A stretch of DNA of 64,000 nucleotides from Rhizobium sp. P40RR-XXII (GCF_012641405.1 NZ_JABAII010000013.1:1-64000); one strand, 5' to 3'. Counted from the first letter of the stretch, positions 50,501-59,103 are shown. Program-made: numbers and translations. Notes: a model not told the origin generated them from the sequence alone.

Positions 50501-51103
50501 GTGAAAGCAGACATTCGATTATTCGTGGCGGCGACGTGCATTGCCTCTTTGCCGATGACTGCCCATGCCGATTGGCAGGCGGTGGAGACGACCAAGACCT
50601 ATGCGATTGCCGGAACGTCAGGCGGCGAGCTTTACGACTCGATCGGCGAACGCGGCCCGTTGCTCGGGCCAAAGGTGAGAGCGATCGCCCATACCGATTT
50701 CAAGCTGACATGGACACGAAAATACGAGCCGCAGCCGGACGGTGCCTGCACGATCACCGTCAACATACCGAAGCTGACGATCACCTACACCTTGCCGAAA
50801 CCCTCGGCGCAACTGCCCGCTTCGACCCGCAAAAGCTGGCAGAAATTCATTGCAGGCGTCGCGGCGCATGAGCGGGTGCATGGCGGCTACATCAAGGATA
50901 TGGTCAAGGAAATCGAAGCCGTCAGCGTCGGCTTCTCCGTCGCCGACGACCCGAAATGCACCAAAATCCGCGTCGAACTCACAAAGCGTCTCGGCGAGAT
51001 TTCCAGCAAGGAGCGACAGAAAAACAGCGACTTCGACAAGGTCGAATTCAGCGATGGCGGCAATCTCCAGCAGCTTGTTCTGAAGCTGGTCAGGGAGGAA
51101 TAG
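50501..51103 (+). CDS. Exported DUF922-family putative zinc protease
   Basis: A 200-aa protein with a signal peptide (FVAATCIASLPMTAHA, cleaved before DWQ). The mature part matches DUF922: TKTYAIAGTSGGELYDSIGE near the start, and a metalloprotease-like HExxH motif in AAHERVHGGYIKDM near residue 122. Two cysteines (in DGACTIT and DPKCTKI) could form a disulfide in the periplasm. The start is GTG at 50501 with AGGGGAA 4 bases upstream. The function is unknown. Confidence 0.82.
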   Translation: MKADIRLFVAATCIASLPMTAHADWQAVETTKTYAIAGTSGGELYDSIGERGPLLGPKVRAIAHTDFKLTWTRKYEPQPDGACTITVNIPKLTITYTLPKPSAQLPASTRKSWQKFIAGVAAHERVHGGYIKDMVKEIEAVSVGFSVADDPKCTKIRVELTKRLGEISSKERQKNSDFDKVEFSDGGNLQQLVLKLVREE

Positions 51104-51112
51104 CTGTAAGAA

Positions 51113-51142
51113 ACGCAGCCAGCCGTACGCGACCGGCTGCGT
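51113..51142. terminator. Hairpin terminator between DUF922 gene and RraA-like gene
   Basis: The stem ACGCAGCC/GGCTGCGT (8 bp) lies between two convergent genes, 9 bases after the DUF922 stop. Confidence 0.55.
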
Positions 51143-51157
51143 CTAGCTGATCAAGGC

Positions 51158-51883
51158 TTAGCGGCCCTTCCGCTTCCGCCACTCGGCGAATTTGAGTTTC
51201 GGCGCGTCGCTGGTCGCCGGATAGAGGCCGATGATGGTCGCACCGTTCATGACCTCTTCGGTGACGAAATCCTCGTAAGCCGTCATCTCCACGGTCTCAC
51301 TGGCGATTTCATCGGCTAGATGCGCGGGAATGACGATGACGCCCTCATTGTCGCCGACGAGAACGTCGCCGGGAAAAACCGCCACGTCACCGCAGCCGAT
51401 CGGGCCATTGATTTCGATCGCCTGATGCAGCGTCAGATTGGTCGGTGCGGACGGCCGGTGATGATAGGACGGGATATCAAGGGCGGCGATTTCCGGACTG
51501 TCGCGGAAGCCGCCGTCGGTGACGACGCCGGCCACACCACGCACCTGCAGGCGCGAGACCAGGATGGAACCGGCCGAGGCGGCGCGCGCATCCTTGCGGC
51601 TATCCATGACCAGCACGAAGCCGGGCGGGCATTGTTCGACGGCGGCGCGTTGCGGATGCTCCGGATTGCGGAAAACGTCGAGCGTGTTCAAGTCTTCGCG
51701 CGCCGGGATGTAGCGAAGCGTGAAAGCCTGGCCGATCATGTTCGCCTTCTTCGGCGAGAGCGGCCGCACATCCTGAATGAACTGGTTGCGCAAGCCGCGC
51801 TTGAAAAGCGCGGTCGCGATCGTCGGTGTTGCGACGCCCATCAGCTTGTCGCGCGTCTCGCTGCTCAAAACGTAATTGCTCAT
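51158..51883 (-). CDS. RraA-like protein (HMG/CHA aldolase fold)
   Basis: A 241-aa member of the RraA/class II pyruvate-aldolase fold. The active-site loop DGGFRDSPEI keeps the Arg-Asp pair, and the substrate loop GDVLVGDNEGVIVIP is intact. At the place of the acidic residue 21 positions before the Arg (the D/E-X20-R-D pattern of aldolases and RraA) there is a Ser (AGSILVSRL). It lies 18 bp after the dehydratase gene, so it probably acts on the dehydratase product rather than on RNase E. The ATG follows AAGGA. Aldolase activity is not assured. Confidence 0.8.
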   Translation of the reverse strand: MSNYVLSSETRDKLMGVATPTIATALFKRGLRNQFIQDVRPLSPKKANMIGQAFTLRYIPAREDLNTLDVFRNPEHPQRAAVEQCPPGFVLVMDSRKDARAASAGSILVSRLQVRGVAGVVTDGGFRDSPEIAALDIPSYHHRPSAPTNLTLHQAIEINGPIGCGDVAVFPGDVLVGDNEGVIVIPAHLADEIASETVEMTAYEDFVTEEVMNGATIIGLYPATSDAPKLKFAEWRKRKGR

Positions 51884-51901
51884 GCGATATATCCTTTGAG
51901 A

Positions 51902-53638
51902 TCAATAGATGTCGGGCTCGCCCGGCGTCGGGCCGAAGCTGGTTTCCAGGAAGTCGAAATCGCAGCCCGTATCGGCCTGGGCGACATGGCGCGAGAACAT
52001 CCAGCCAAAGCCGCGGCCGTATTTTTCCGCCGGCTTGACCCAGGCGTCGCGCCGGCGCTGCAGCTCGTCCTCGTCGACAAGCATGTCGATGCGCCGCGCC
52101 TCGAGGTCAAGGCGGATGATATCGCCGTTGCGCAGCAGCGCCAGCGGGCCGCCGACATGAGATTCCGGCGAAACATGCAGGATGCAGGCGCCGTAGCTGG
52201 TGCCGCTCATGCGGGCATCCGAGAGGCGAAGCATATCCCTGTGGCCCTTCTTGAGGAGCGCCTTCGGGATCGGCAGCATGCCCCATTCGGGCATGCCGGG
52301 ACCGCCCTGCGGGCCGGCGCCGCGCAGGACCATGACGTGGTCGGGCGTTATGTCGAGATCCTCGTTGTCGACCGCCGCCTTCATCTCCGGATAGCTGTCG
52401 AAGACGAGCGCCGGTCCCTGGTGCTTGTGGAAACGCGGATCGCAGGCGGCGGGCTTGATGACGGCGCCCGTTGGCGCAAGGTTGCCCTTCAATACCGCTA
52501 GCGAGCCCTCGTGATAGACCGGATTGTCGAGCGAGCGGATCACATCGTCATTGTAGCATTTGGCGCCTTCGAGCGTTTCGCCGAGGGCAACGCCAGAGAC
52601 GGTGAGGGCCGAGAGATCGAGTTTGGAGGAGAGCTTCGCCATCAGGGCGCGCAGGCCGCCGGCATAGTAGAAATCCTCCATCAGATAGGTCTTGCCGGTC
52701 GGTCGGATATTGGCGAGCACCGGGGTTAAGTGCCCGGCCGTGTCGAGATCGTCGAGCGAGAGATGGACGCCGGCGCGTCGCGCCATCGCGATCAGATGCA
52801 CGACGGCATTGGTGGAACAGCCCGTCGCCATGGCGACAGCGACGGCATTGTTGACGGCGGCCTGCGTGACGATCTTCGAGGGCCGCAAATCTTCCCAGAC
52901 CATCTCGACGATCCGCCGGCCGACGGCCGAGGACATGCGGATATGATTGGCGTCCGGGGCAGGGATCGAGCTGGCGCCGGGCAGCGTCAATCCGAGCGCT
53001 TCGGCGATGGCGGTCATGGTGCTCGCCGTGCCCATGGTCATGCAGTGACCGTAGGAACGGGCGATGCCGGCCTCGACATCGACCCATTCCTTTTCCGAAA
53101 TGGTGCCGGCGCGGCACTCGTCCCAAAATTTCCAGGCGTCGGACCCCGAGCCCAGATATTCACCGCGATAATTGCCGCGTAGCATCGGGCCGGCCGGCAG
53201 GTAGATCATCGGCAGGCCCATGGAGAGAGCGCCCATGACGAGGCCGGGCGTGGTCTTGTCGCAGCCGCCCATCAAGACGGCACCATCGACCGGATGCGAG
53301 CGCAAAAGCTCTTCGGCTTCCATCGCCAGCATGTTGCGGTAGAGCATGGTCGTCGGCTTCACGTAGCTTTCCGATAGCGACAGTGCTGGTAGTTCGAGCG
53401 GGAAGCCGCCGGCCTGCAGAATGCCGCGTTTGACGTCCTCGACGCGGTGTTTGAAATGCGCATGGCAGGGATTGGCGTCGGACCAGGTGTTGAGGATGGC
53501 GATAACCGGCTTGTCGGCCCATTCTTCGGGTGCATAGCCCATCTGCATGGTGCGCGAGCGATGTCCCGAACTCCTGAGATCGTCCGGCGCGAACCATCTG
53601 GCGCTGCGTAAGTCCTGGGGCTTCTTCCTGCTGTTCAT
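51902..53638 (-). CDS. IlvD/Edd-family sugar-acid dehydratase (L-arabonate dehydratase type)
   Basis: A 578-aa iron-sulfur dehydratase that removes water from an aldonate to give a 2-keto-3-deoxy acid. The [Fe-S] ligand cysteines are in NPCHAHFKHR (about residue 58), GGCDKTTPG (about 126) and SYGHCMTMGTASTM (about 198). The C-terminal barrel has PAACDPRFHKHQGPALVFDS. It resembles arabonate/gluconate dehydratases rather than IlvD, which is specific for branched-chain acids. The gene lies 55 bp after the ABC permease and 18 bp before the RraA-like gene and probably shares their transcript. Confidence 0.87.
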   Translation of the reverse strand: MNSRKKPQDLRSARWFAPDDLRSSGHRSRTMQMGYAPEEWADKPVIAILNTWSDANPCHAHFKHRVEDVKRGILQAGGFPLELPALSLSESYVKPTTMLYRNMLAMEAEELLRSHPVDGAVLMGGCDKTTPGLVMGALSMGLPMIYLPAGPMLRGNYRGEYLGSGSDAWKFWDECRAGTISEKEWVDVEAGIARSYGHCMTMGTASTMTAIAEALGLTLPGASSIPAPDANHIRMSSAVGRRIVEMVWEDLRPSKIVTQAAVNNAVAVAMATGCSTNAVVHLIAMARRAGVHLSLDDLDTAGHLTPVLANIRPTGKTYLMEDFYYAGGLRALMAKLSSKLDLSALTVSGVALGETLEGAKCYNDDVIRSLDNPVYHEGSLAVLKGNLAPTGAVIKPAACDPRFHKHQGPALVFDSYPEMKAAVDNEDLDITPDHVMVLRGAGPQGGPGMPEWGMLPIPKALLKKGHRDMLRLSDARMSGTSYGACILHVSPESHVGGPLALLRNGDIIRLDLEARRIDMLVDEDELQRRRDAWVKPAEKYGRGFGWMFSRHVAQADTGCDFDFLETSFGPTPGEPDIY

Positions 53639-53693
53639 TGTATTTGCGCCTTGTATTCGAATGTTGGTCGAAGGGATAGATCCGGGCGTCGCA

Positions 53694-54557
53694 TCATTCC
53701 TTCATGCCCCATTTTAGCAGGGTGCGCCGCTCGATCGTCTGGAAGACGAGGTTTTCGACAATAAGGCCGATGACGATGACTGTCAGCAGGCCGGCAAAGA
53801 CCGAGGGGATGTCGAGAAGGTTGCGGTTTTCGAAGATGAACCAGCCGAGACCGCCCTGGCCGGAGGAGACGCCGAAGACGAGCTCGGCGGCAATCAAGGT
53901 GCGCCAGGAGAAGGCCCAGCCGATCTTCAACCCTGTGAGGATCGACGGGAACGCGGCGGGGATCAGAATGCGAAAGACATAGGAAAGTCCCGTCAACCCA
54001 TAATTGGCGCCGACCATGCGCAGAGTACGCGAGACGCCGAGAAAGCCCGCATGGGTATTGAGCGCAACGGCCCACAGCACGGAATGTATGAGCACGAAGA
54101 CGAGGCTTGCGGGGCCTAGGCCAAACCAGATGAGGGCGAGCGGCAGCAGCGAGATTGCCGGCAGCGGATTGAACATCGCCGTCATGGTCTCGAGAAAGTC
54201 GGTGCCGATGCGGGTGTTGATCGCAACGACCGTCAGCACGGCAGCAAGGACCGTTCCCGAGATGTAGCCCGTCACCAGTATCTTCAGCGTGGTCCAGATG
54301 CGCGCCGGCAGCACGCCGTCGGCGAACCGGTCGTAAAGCGCTGTCAGCGTGTCGCTGAGCGTCGGAAACAGCAGCGGATTGTCGAGATGCCGGGCATAGG
54401 CCTCCCAGATGATGGCAAGGGCGACGATCAGCAATGATTTGCGGAACAGGCCCGACTGCCACAGGAGCTCCATCGTACCGAGCTTCTGCTCGACGGCTGC
54501 GATATGTCCGGCTGCCTCGGCGGCCTGCGGGGCAAGGATGATCTGCGGTGTGCTCAT
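53694..54557 (-). CDS. ABC transporter permease, NitT/TauT family
   Basis: A 287-aa inner-membrane permease of the SsuC/TauC type with about six hydrophobic segments, starting near residue 40 (KSLLIVALAIIWEAYARHLD). The cytoplasmic coupling loop is around TLRMVGANYGLTGLSYVFRI, and the family sequence FNPLPAISLLPLALIWFGLG is present. It begins 3 bp after the ATPase gene ends. Proteins of this class import nitrate, sulfonates, taurine, pyrimidine precursors or phthalate, so the class does not fix the substrate. Confidence 0.88.
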   Translation of the reverse strand: MSTPQIILAPQAAEAAGHIAAVEQKLGTMELLWQSGLFRKSLLIVALAIIWEAYARHLDNPLLFPTLSDTLTALYDRFADGVLPARIWTTLKILVTGYISGTVLAAVLTVVAINTRIGTDFLETMTAMFNPLPAISLLPLALIWFGLGPASLVFVLIHSVLWAVALNTHAGFLGVSRTLRMVGANYGLTGLSYVFRILIPAAFPSILTGLKIGWAFSWRTLIAAELVFGVSSGQGGLGWFIFENRNLLDIPSVFAGLLTVIVIGLIVENLVFQTIERRTLLKWGMKE

Positions 54558-54560
54558 GGA

Positions 54561-55370
54561 TTACTCCCTGTGCCCCTGTTCGGCAAACAGCATGTGATGG
54601 ATCTCCTGCTCCAGTTTGGCGGCAGCCGCGGGATCGTCGCGGACGGTTTCCACATCGCGCACTTCGGCCTTGACGCGACCAGGATGCGGCGACAGCAGCA
54701 GGATGCGGTTGGAGATCTTGATCGCCTCGGCGATCGAGTGGGTGACAAAGATGACGGTGAAGCGGGTATCTTCCCAAAGCTGCAGCAGTTCATCCTGCAT
54801 CTGCCGGCGTGTGAGCGCATCGAGCGCGGCAAAGGGTTCGTCCATCAACAGAATATCGGGCTGCATCGCCATGCCACGGGCAATCGCGACACGCTGCTTC
54901 ATGCCGCCTGACAACATATGCGGATAGGTGTCGACTGCGCGGGTGAGCTTCACCTTCTCGATATAGTCGCGGGCGATGGCCTCCGCTTCGCTGCGCGGCA
55001 GGCGGCGAGCGGTCGTCAGCGGGAACATGACGTTTTCCAAAACCGTCTTCCAGGGCAGCAGCTGGTCGAACTCCTGGAACACCATCATGCGGTCGGCGCC
55101 GGGCTTCTTGACGGATTGCCCCTTGATCTCGATCCGCCCAGTCGTCGGTGTCATATAACCGCCGATGGCCTTGAGCAGCGTCGATTTCCCGCAGCCCGAG
55201 GGGCCGAGGAGGACGAAGCGATCGGACTGGGCAACCGAGAAGCTGACGTTTTCCGTCGCTGTGATCAGCAGGTTCGGCGTCTTATAGCGAAGCGTCACCT
55301 TGTCGACATTCAGGAGCGGTGTCGTCTTTTCCGTCATCGGCGCGTTGGCGGCAATATTTGCCTGAAGCAT
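54561..55370 (-). CDS. ABC transporter ATP-binding protein, NitT/TauT family
   Basis: A 269-aa ATPase: Walker A GPSGCGKST, signature SGGMKQRVAIARGM, Walker B ILLMDEPFAALD and switch His in FVTHSIAEA. The ATG at 55370 follows TTGGAGGAGCC, which sets the start; an ATG 33 bases downstream is also possible. The gene lies 52 bp after the binding-protein gene and 3 bp before the permease gene. Confidence 0.9.
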   Translation of the reverse strand: MLQANIAANAPMTEKTTPLLNVDKVTLRYKTPNLLITATENVSFSVAQSDRFVLLGPSGCGKSTLLKAIGGYMTPTTGRIEIKGQSVKKPGADRMMVFQEFDQLLPWKTVLENVMFPLTTARRLPRSEAEAIARDYIEKVKLTRAVDTYPHMLSGGMKQRVAIARGMAMQPDILLMDEPFAALDALTRRQMQDELLQLWEDTRFTVIFVTHSIAEAIKISNRILLLSPHPGRVKAEVRDVETVRDDPAAAAKLEQEIHHMLFAEQGHRE

Positions 55371-55422
55371 GGGGCTCCTCCAAGATATGGCTTGAAGGCG
55401 GCATTGGCGCCGCCCGCAGGCG

Positions 55423-56427
55423 TCAGTTGCCATTAAGATCGGCGGCTTCCGGCAGGTAGTAGTCGGTCCAGGCCTTGGGCATGGTCTTGAGCGTGCCGGT
55501 TTTATAGAGATGGGCCGCGAACTTCATGGTTCCCTGCGGATCCATGCGGAACTCCATCATGTGCGGCTCGTTGAGGATCGCCAACAGGTCGTCGACACTT
55601 GTCTTGTCGCCGCTGACCGTCTTGTAGGCCTCCACCGCCGATTTCGGATCCTTCCTGATGAAATCGATGGCCTCGGCCGTCGCCTCGCGCACGGCCTTGA
55701 TGACGGTCGGGTTGGCGGTTGCGAATTGGGTCGTGGTGAAGAAGGTGCCCTGGGTCAACTCGCCGCCGATGATGTCGCGGGAATCGACGACCTTGTGAAC
55801 GCCCTGCTGTTTCAGTTCGAGATATTGAAAGGGCGGGGCGGAGAAGTGGTTCTTGACCTCATGGGTCTGGTTGGCGAGCGCCGCCATCGCGTCCGGGTGG
55901 CCGAGCTGCACCGTATTGGCGTCGAACTTGTGCACCTGGTCGTCGCCATACATCTGCGCGGCGGCCATCTGCAACAGGATTGCCTGCGTCGAGACGCCGA
56001 CGGTCGGAACGGCGATCTTGTCACCCGGCTGAATATCCTTCAGCGACTGGATGCGCGCATCGCGCGAAACCATGATGACGGGCTGGGCCGAATTGGTGAC
56101 GATGCCCTTGACCTTGCCTTTGGTGCGGTCCCAAAGCAGCAGCAGATTGCCCGTGCCGGTATTGACGATATCGACATTGCCGGAAAGCAATGCGTCGGTC
56201 TGCGCGCCGCCGCCGCTGAAGGTACGCCATTCGACCTTTACGCCCTGCAGGCCATCGGCTGCGGCATGCTTCTCGATCAGCTTCTGCGTCTCCATGACGT
56301 GGCTGGCGAGATAAAGAATGCCGGGCTGCCGCGTGATCGAAACATCCGTCTTTTCGGCTGCATTGGCCGAAAGGCCGCCGGCAATCATCATGCCGACTGC
56401 GCTCAGACAGCGAAGAAATCCTCTCAT
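55423..56427 (-). CDS. ABC transporter substrate-binding protein, NMT1/TauA-like
   Basis: A 334-aa periplasmic binding protein. The signal peptide is FLRCLSAVGMMIAGGLSANA, cleaved near residue 24. The mature part has the SsuA/TauA fold pattern (DALLSGNVDIVNTGTGNLLL, GDKIAVPTVGVSTQAILLQM). The start at 56427 follows GAGGAG. It is the first gene of a five-gene minus-strand unit (binding protein, ATPase, permease, dehydratase, RraA-like) and faces the divergent GntR gene across an operator-like repeat. Confidence 0.88.
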   Translation of the reverse strand: MRGFLRCLSAVGMMIAGGLSANAAEKTDVSITRQPGILYLASHVMETQKLIEKHAAADGLQGVKVEWRTFSGGGAQTDALLSGNVDIVNTGTGNLLLLWDRTKGKVKGIVTNSAQPVIMVSRDARIQSLKDIQPGDKIAVPTVGVSTQAILLQMAAAQMYGDDQVHKFDANTVQLGHPDAMAALANQTHEVKNHFSAPPFQYLELKQQGVHKVVDSRDIIGGELTQGTFFTTTQFATANPTVIKAVREATAEAIDFIRKDPKSAVEAYKTVSGDKTSVDDLLAILNEPHMMEFRMDPQGTMKFAAHLYKTGTLKTMPKAWTDYYLPEAADLNGN

Positions 56428-56483
56428 TAGCTCCTCCCATCGATCCAACTCTTGAGAATTGAAGTTGGCTTCATCGAACTAAA

Positions 56484-56501
56484 GCACTAATGTATCAGTG
56501 C
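56484..56501. promoter_or_regulatory. Operator of the GntR regulator in the divergent promoter region
   Basis: GCACTAAT-GT-ATCAGTGC: the arms match at 7 of 8 positions. It lies 57-74 bp from both start codons, in the 130-bp gap between the binding-protein gene and the GntR gene, which is where an autoregulated FCD-type repressor would bind. Confidence 0.6.
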
Positions 56502-56557
56502 ATCAAGCCCTCATTTGTGTTTAATGAGCGGATACGCTTGATCAGAAAGGTCGCCAG

Positions 56558-57250
56558 TTGAAGCTCAATCCGAAGGAATTCGCCCTTGATCGTTCCCGTC
56601 AGGTCGCGCCGCAAATCCTGGAAATCCTGAGATCGCGCATTCTTTCCATGAGCCTGCCGCCGACCACGGTCCTGTCGCGCATCTCGCTGCAAAGCGAATT
56701 CAATGTCAGCCAGACGCCGGTGCGCGATGCGCTGATCCGGCTCGAGGAGGAGGGGCTGGTCGAGGTCTATCCGCAATATGCGACCGTCGTCTCGCGGATC
56801 GATGTCCGCAACGCCATCGAGGCGCACTTCCTGCGATTGTCGATCGAGCTCGAAGCCGTTCGGCGGCTGACGCTGGATTCACCGGATGAAACGGCCGCGG
56901 CTCTGGAGACCGTTCTGGTCCGCCAGAAGCATGTCATGTCTCCCGAGACGTATGACCTGTTCGATTCGCTCGACAAGGATTTTCATCGGGTGCTCTACGA
57001 GAGGGCGGACATTCTGGGCCTGTGGTCGACCGTCCGGCGCCAGGGTGTGCATATCGACCGGCTGCGCATGCTGAACCTGCCGATGCCTGGCAAGCTGGAG
57101 CAGATCATCGTCGATCATCAGGCGGTCGTCGATGCTGTCCGTTCGGCCGATGCGGAGGCGGCCGCCGCCGCCCTGCGCAAGCATCTCTCCGGCACCTTGT
57201 CGATCATCGATCTGATTTGTGAACAATATCCGGATTATGTCCGTCGCTAG
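56558..57250 (+). CDS. GntR-family transcriptional regulator, FCD subfamily
   Basis: A 230-aa regulator with an N-terminal winged HTH (about 15-80; RISLQSEFNVSQTPVRDALI) and an FCD domain in which the metal-site histidines and acids are visible (DSLDKDFHRVLYE, IIVDHQAVVDAVR). It probably represses the divergent ABC transporter/dehydratase operon and is released by its substrate. The start is TTG at 56558 with AGAAAGG 8 bases upstream; no ATG or GTG fits the family N-terminus. Confidence 0.88.
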   Translation: MKLNPKEFALDRSRQVAPQILEILRSRILSMSLPPTTVLSRISLQSEFNVSQTPVRDALIRLEEEGLVEVYPQYATVVSRIDVRNAIEAHFLRLSIELEAVRRLTLDSPDETAAALETVLVRQKHVMSPETYDLFDSLDKDFHRVLYERADILGLWSTVRRQGVHIDRLRMLNLPMPGKLEQIIVDHQAVVDAVRSADAEAAAAALRKHLSGTLSIIDLICEQYPDYVRR

Positions 57251-57369
57251 GGTGGCAAGCAAGCGATGTGCATTTAGGCCACCGCATTGCAGCTACGCCA
57301 AACAACGGCAAATATGAACTACGCGAGAATCTTGTTTCTGGCCGCTCAACCGGACATGCTGTTGGACGG

Positions 57370-57906
57370 CTATTTCTCATGTTCGGCAGAGGAAAATTCT
57401 GAGGTTAGGCCTTTGACGAAGGTCTCAAAGTTTTGGGCGACCATCGTAATACGATAATCGAACGCCTCATCCACATGGACAACCCTTGGCTTACCTTCGG
57501 GTCCGCATTCACGATAATCAAGACATAACATGTCGTGCCCGGCGGATGGGCAATCGCAAAAGTATATGCCTATGGGTGGATAATCCCAATCGTCTATCCA
57601 GAACTGATTTCCCATGCTGCTGGCCAAAGACCCTTTTGTGCATCCAATGCCGAAAATTCCAGTAATTGCGATGTGATCATTCGCCCAGGATGTGGGTGAC
57701 GCAACCCTGTGTTCTCTGCGAATAGGCATTCCTCCATTCTGCTGACGCATCAACGCGACGTAGGCAGACGGAAGCTTGTAACCCAGTTGTGTCTGGACGG
57801 AGGAAAGGAGACTGTCCGTCAATGGCTCATCAAGATATTCTTTGCGGGCGAATTCGCTGTCGTCCCAGAAATCCGAGAGATCGAAATCTTCGAATGGCTG
57901 CGTCAT
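57370..57906 (-). CDS. SMI1/KNR4 (SUKH) domain protein
   Basis: A 178-aa cytoplasmic protein with the SUKH pattern: LDEPLTDSLLSSVQTQLGYK, LPSAYVALMRQQNGG, and a central aspartate/tryptophan-rich region (WIDDWDYPPIGIYFCDCPSA). SUKH proteins are common immunity proteins against secreted toxins, but some are unrelated to toxins. No toxin gene lies beside it. The start at 57906 (MTQPFEDFDLSDFW) fits the domain; the frame stays open for another 75 codons upstream, a part with Arg-rich sequence and no likeness to the family. Two 60-base lines counted in the gene are about 49% G+C, below the surrounding level. Confidence 0.75.
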   Translation of the reverse strand: MTQPFEDFDLSDFWDDSEFARKEYLDEPLTDSLLSSVQTQLGYKLPSAYVALMRQQNGGMPIRREHRVASPTSWANDHIAITGIFGIGCTKGSLASSMGNQFWIDDWDYPPIGIYFCDCPSAGHDMLCLDYRECGPEGKPRVVHVDEAFDYRITMVAQNFETFVKGLTSEFSSAEHEK

Positions 57907-58145
57907 TTTTTCTCGATCCTCGACAGTTAGCTGAGAAATTGCACCCACAGATATTAATCCGGCCGAGCGGTGCAATGCCCGCTTTTGCCGCTCAAAATTG
58001 TGGGCGTCTGGATAGTTTATCTTGAGGCCATTGGCGGCAGCTCTGGTTTGATGCTCTTGTGGTCGTCTTCGTCGCTCGGGCTGCATTGGCATCGTCAGCT
58101 CTTCATGCGAGAAAAGTATAGATTGAAACAAGATATGGAGTTCGC

Positions 58146-59048
58146 TTGACCATCGGGCTTGCGCATGCCGAGCTGATCGCGGTGCTGACGGCCGTTACGG
58201 GCAGCGATCCAAGGGTAATGACGGTGCGGTCGGGCGATGCCTTGCCGTCCGGTCCGTTCGAGCTCGGGCACCGCACGCTGCAGAGCGGTTTGCGCGAATG
58301 GGTTCAGGAACAGACGGCTCATCCTGTCGGCTATCTGGAGCAGCTCTATACGTTTGCCGATCGCGATCGAAATAACGAAATTCTCGGCGGACGGACGATT
58401 TCCATCAGCTATCTGGGGCTCGTGCGCGAGCAGGCGGCTCCCGGTGGTGGCATGCCAGGCTGGCACGGCTGGTACGAATATCTCCCCTGGGAAGATCATC
58501 GAAATGGGCACCCGCCGATCCTCGACGACGTCGCCGCTCGCCTCGCCCCCTGGATGGACGAGGATCAGATGCGGCGCGACCAGCGTCGCCGGCGCGCCGA
58601 TTTCACCTTCGGACTGAATGGCGCCGCATGGAACGAGGATCTCGTTCTGCAGCGCTATGAACTGCTCTACGAAGCAGGGCTCGTCGCCGAGGCGGGCTGC
58701 GACCTCAAGCATAATTTCGGCAGATCAATGTTTGCCGATCACCGCCGCATCCTTGCAACCGGGATGGCGCGGCTGCGGGCGAAGATCAAGTATCGCCCTG
58801 TCGTCTTCGAACTCATGCCCGAGAATTTTACGCTTCTGCAATTGCAGAAAACCGTGGAAGCGCTTGCGGGCCTAACGCTGCACAAGCAGAACTTCCGCCG
58901 TCTGATCGAACAGCAGGAGTTGGTGGAAGAGACCGGTGGCACTGAAAGCGAAACCGGTGGCCGCCCCGCCAAACTCTTCCGCTTCCGCCGCGCCGTCCTC
59001 GAGGAACGCGAATTCGCCGGAACGAAATTACCGCTCTCCCGCAATTGA
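58146..59048 (+). CDS. nadQ: NadQ-type regulator of NAD biosynthesis (Nudix-like domain plus winged helix)
   Basis: A 300-aa protein. The N-terminal part resembles the Nudix-related NrtR regulators (GHRTLQSGLREWVQEQTAHP, LGGRTISISYLGLVRE) but has no intact Nudix box, so it should sense rather than hydrolyse. The C-terminal part is an NrtR-like winged helix (FELMPENFTLLQLQKTVEAL, LHKQNFRRLIEQQELVEETG). The position directly before nadABC and the paired inverted repeats between them identify it as the alphaproteobacterial NadQ repressor. The start is TTG at 58146 with GGAG 6 bases upstream. Confidence 0.82.
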   Translation: MTIGLAHAELIAVLTAVTGSDPRVMTVRSGDALPSGPFELGHRTLQSGLREWVQEQTAHPVGYLEQLYTFADRDRNNEILGGRTISISYLGLVREQAAPGGGMPGWHGWYEYLPWEDHRNGHPPILDDVAARLAPWMDEDQMRRDQRRRRADFTFGLNGAAWNEDLVLQRYELLYEAGLVAEAGCDLKHNFGRSMFADHRRILATGMARLRAKIKYRPVVFELMPENFTLLQLQKTVEALAGLTLHKQNFRRLIEQQELVEETGGTESETGGRPAKLFRFRRAVLEEREFAGTKLPLSRN

Positions 59049-59049
59049 C

Positions 59050-59070
59050 ATATGCTCAGCTTGAGAATAT
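59050..59070. promoter_or_regulatory. NadQ operator, distal copy
   Basis: ATATGCTCA-GCT-TGAGAATAT is a 9-bp inverted repeat with one mismatch and a 3-base spacer. The centre lies 34 bp upstream of the proximal copy. It starts directly after the nadQ stop codon. Confidence 0.6.
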
Positions 59071-59084
59071 CTATTTGCGCATGA

Positions 59085-59103
59085 TATACTCAAAATGAGT
59101 ATA
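59085..59103. promoter_or_regulatory. NadQ operator, proximal copy
   Basis: TATACTCA-AAA-TGAGTATA is a perfect 8-bp inverted repeat with a 3-base spacer, 15 bp before the nadA ATG. It shares CTCA-N3-TGAG with the distal copy. Binding here would block transcription or the start region of nadABC. Confidence 0.7.
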
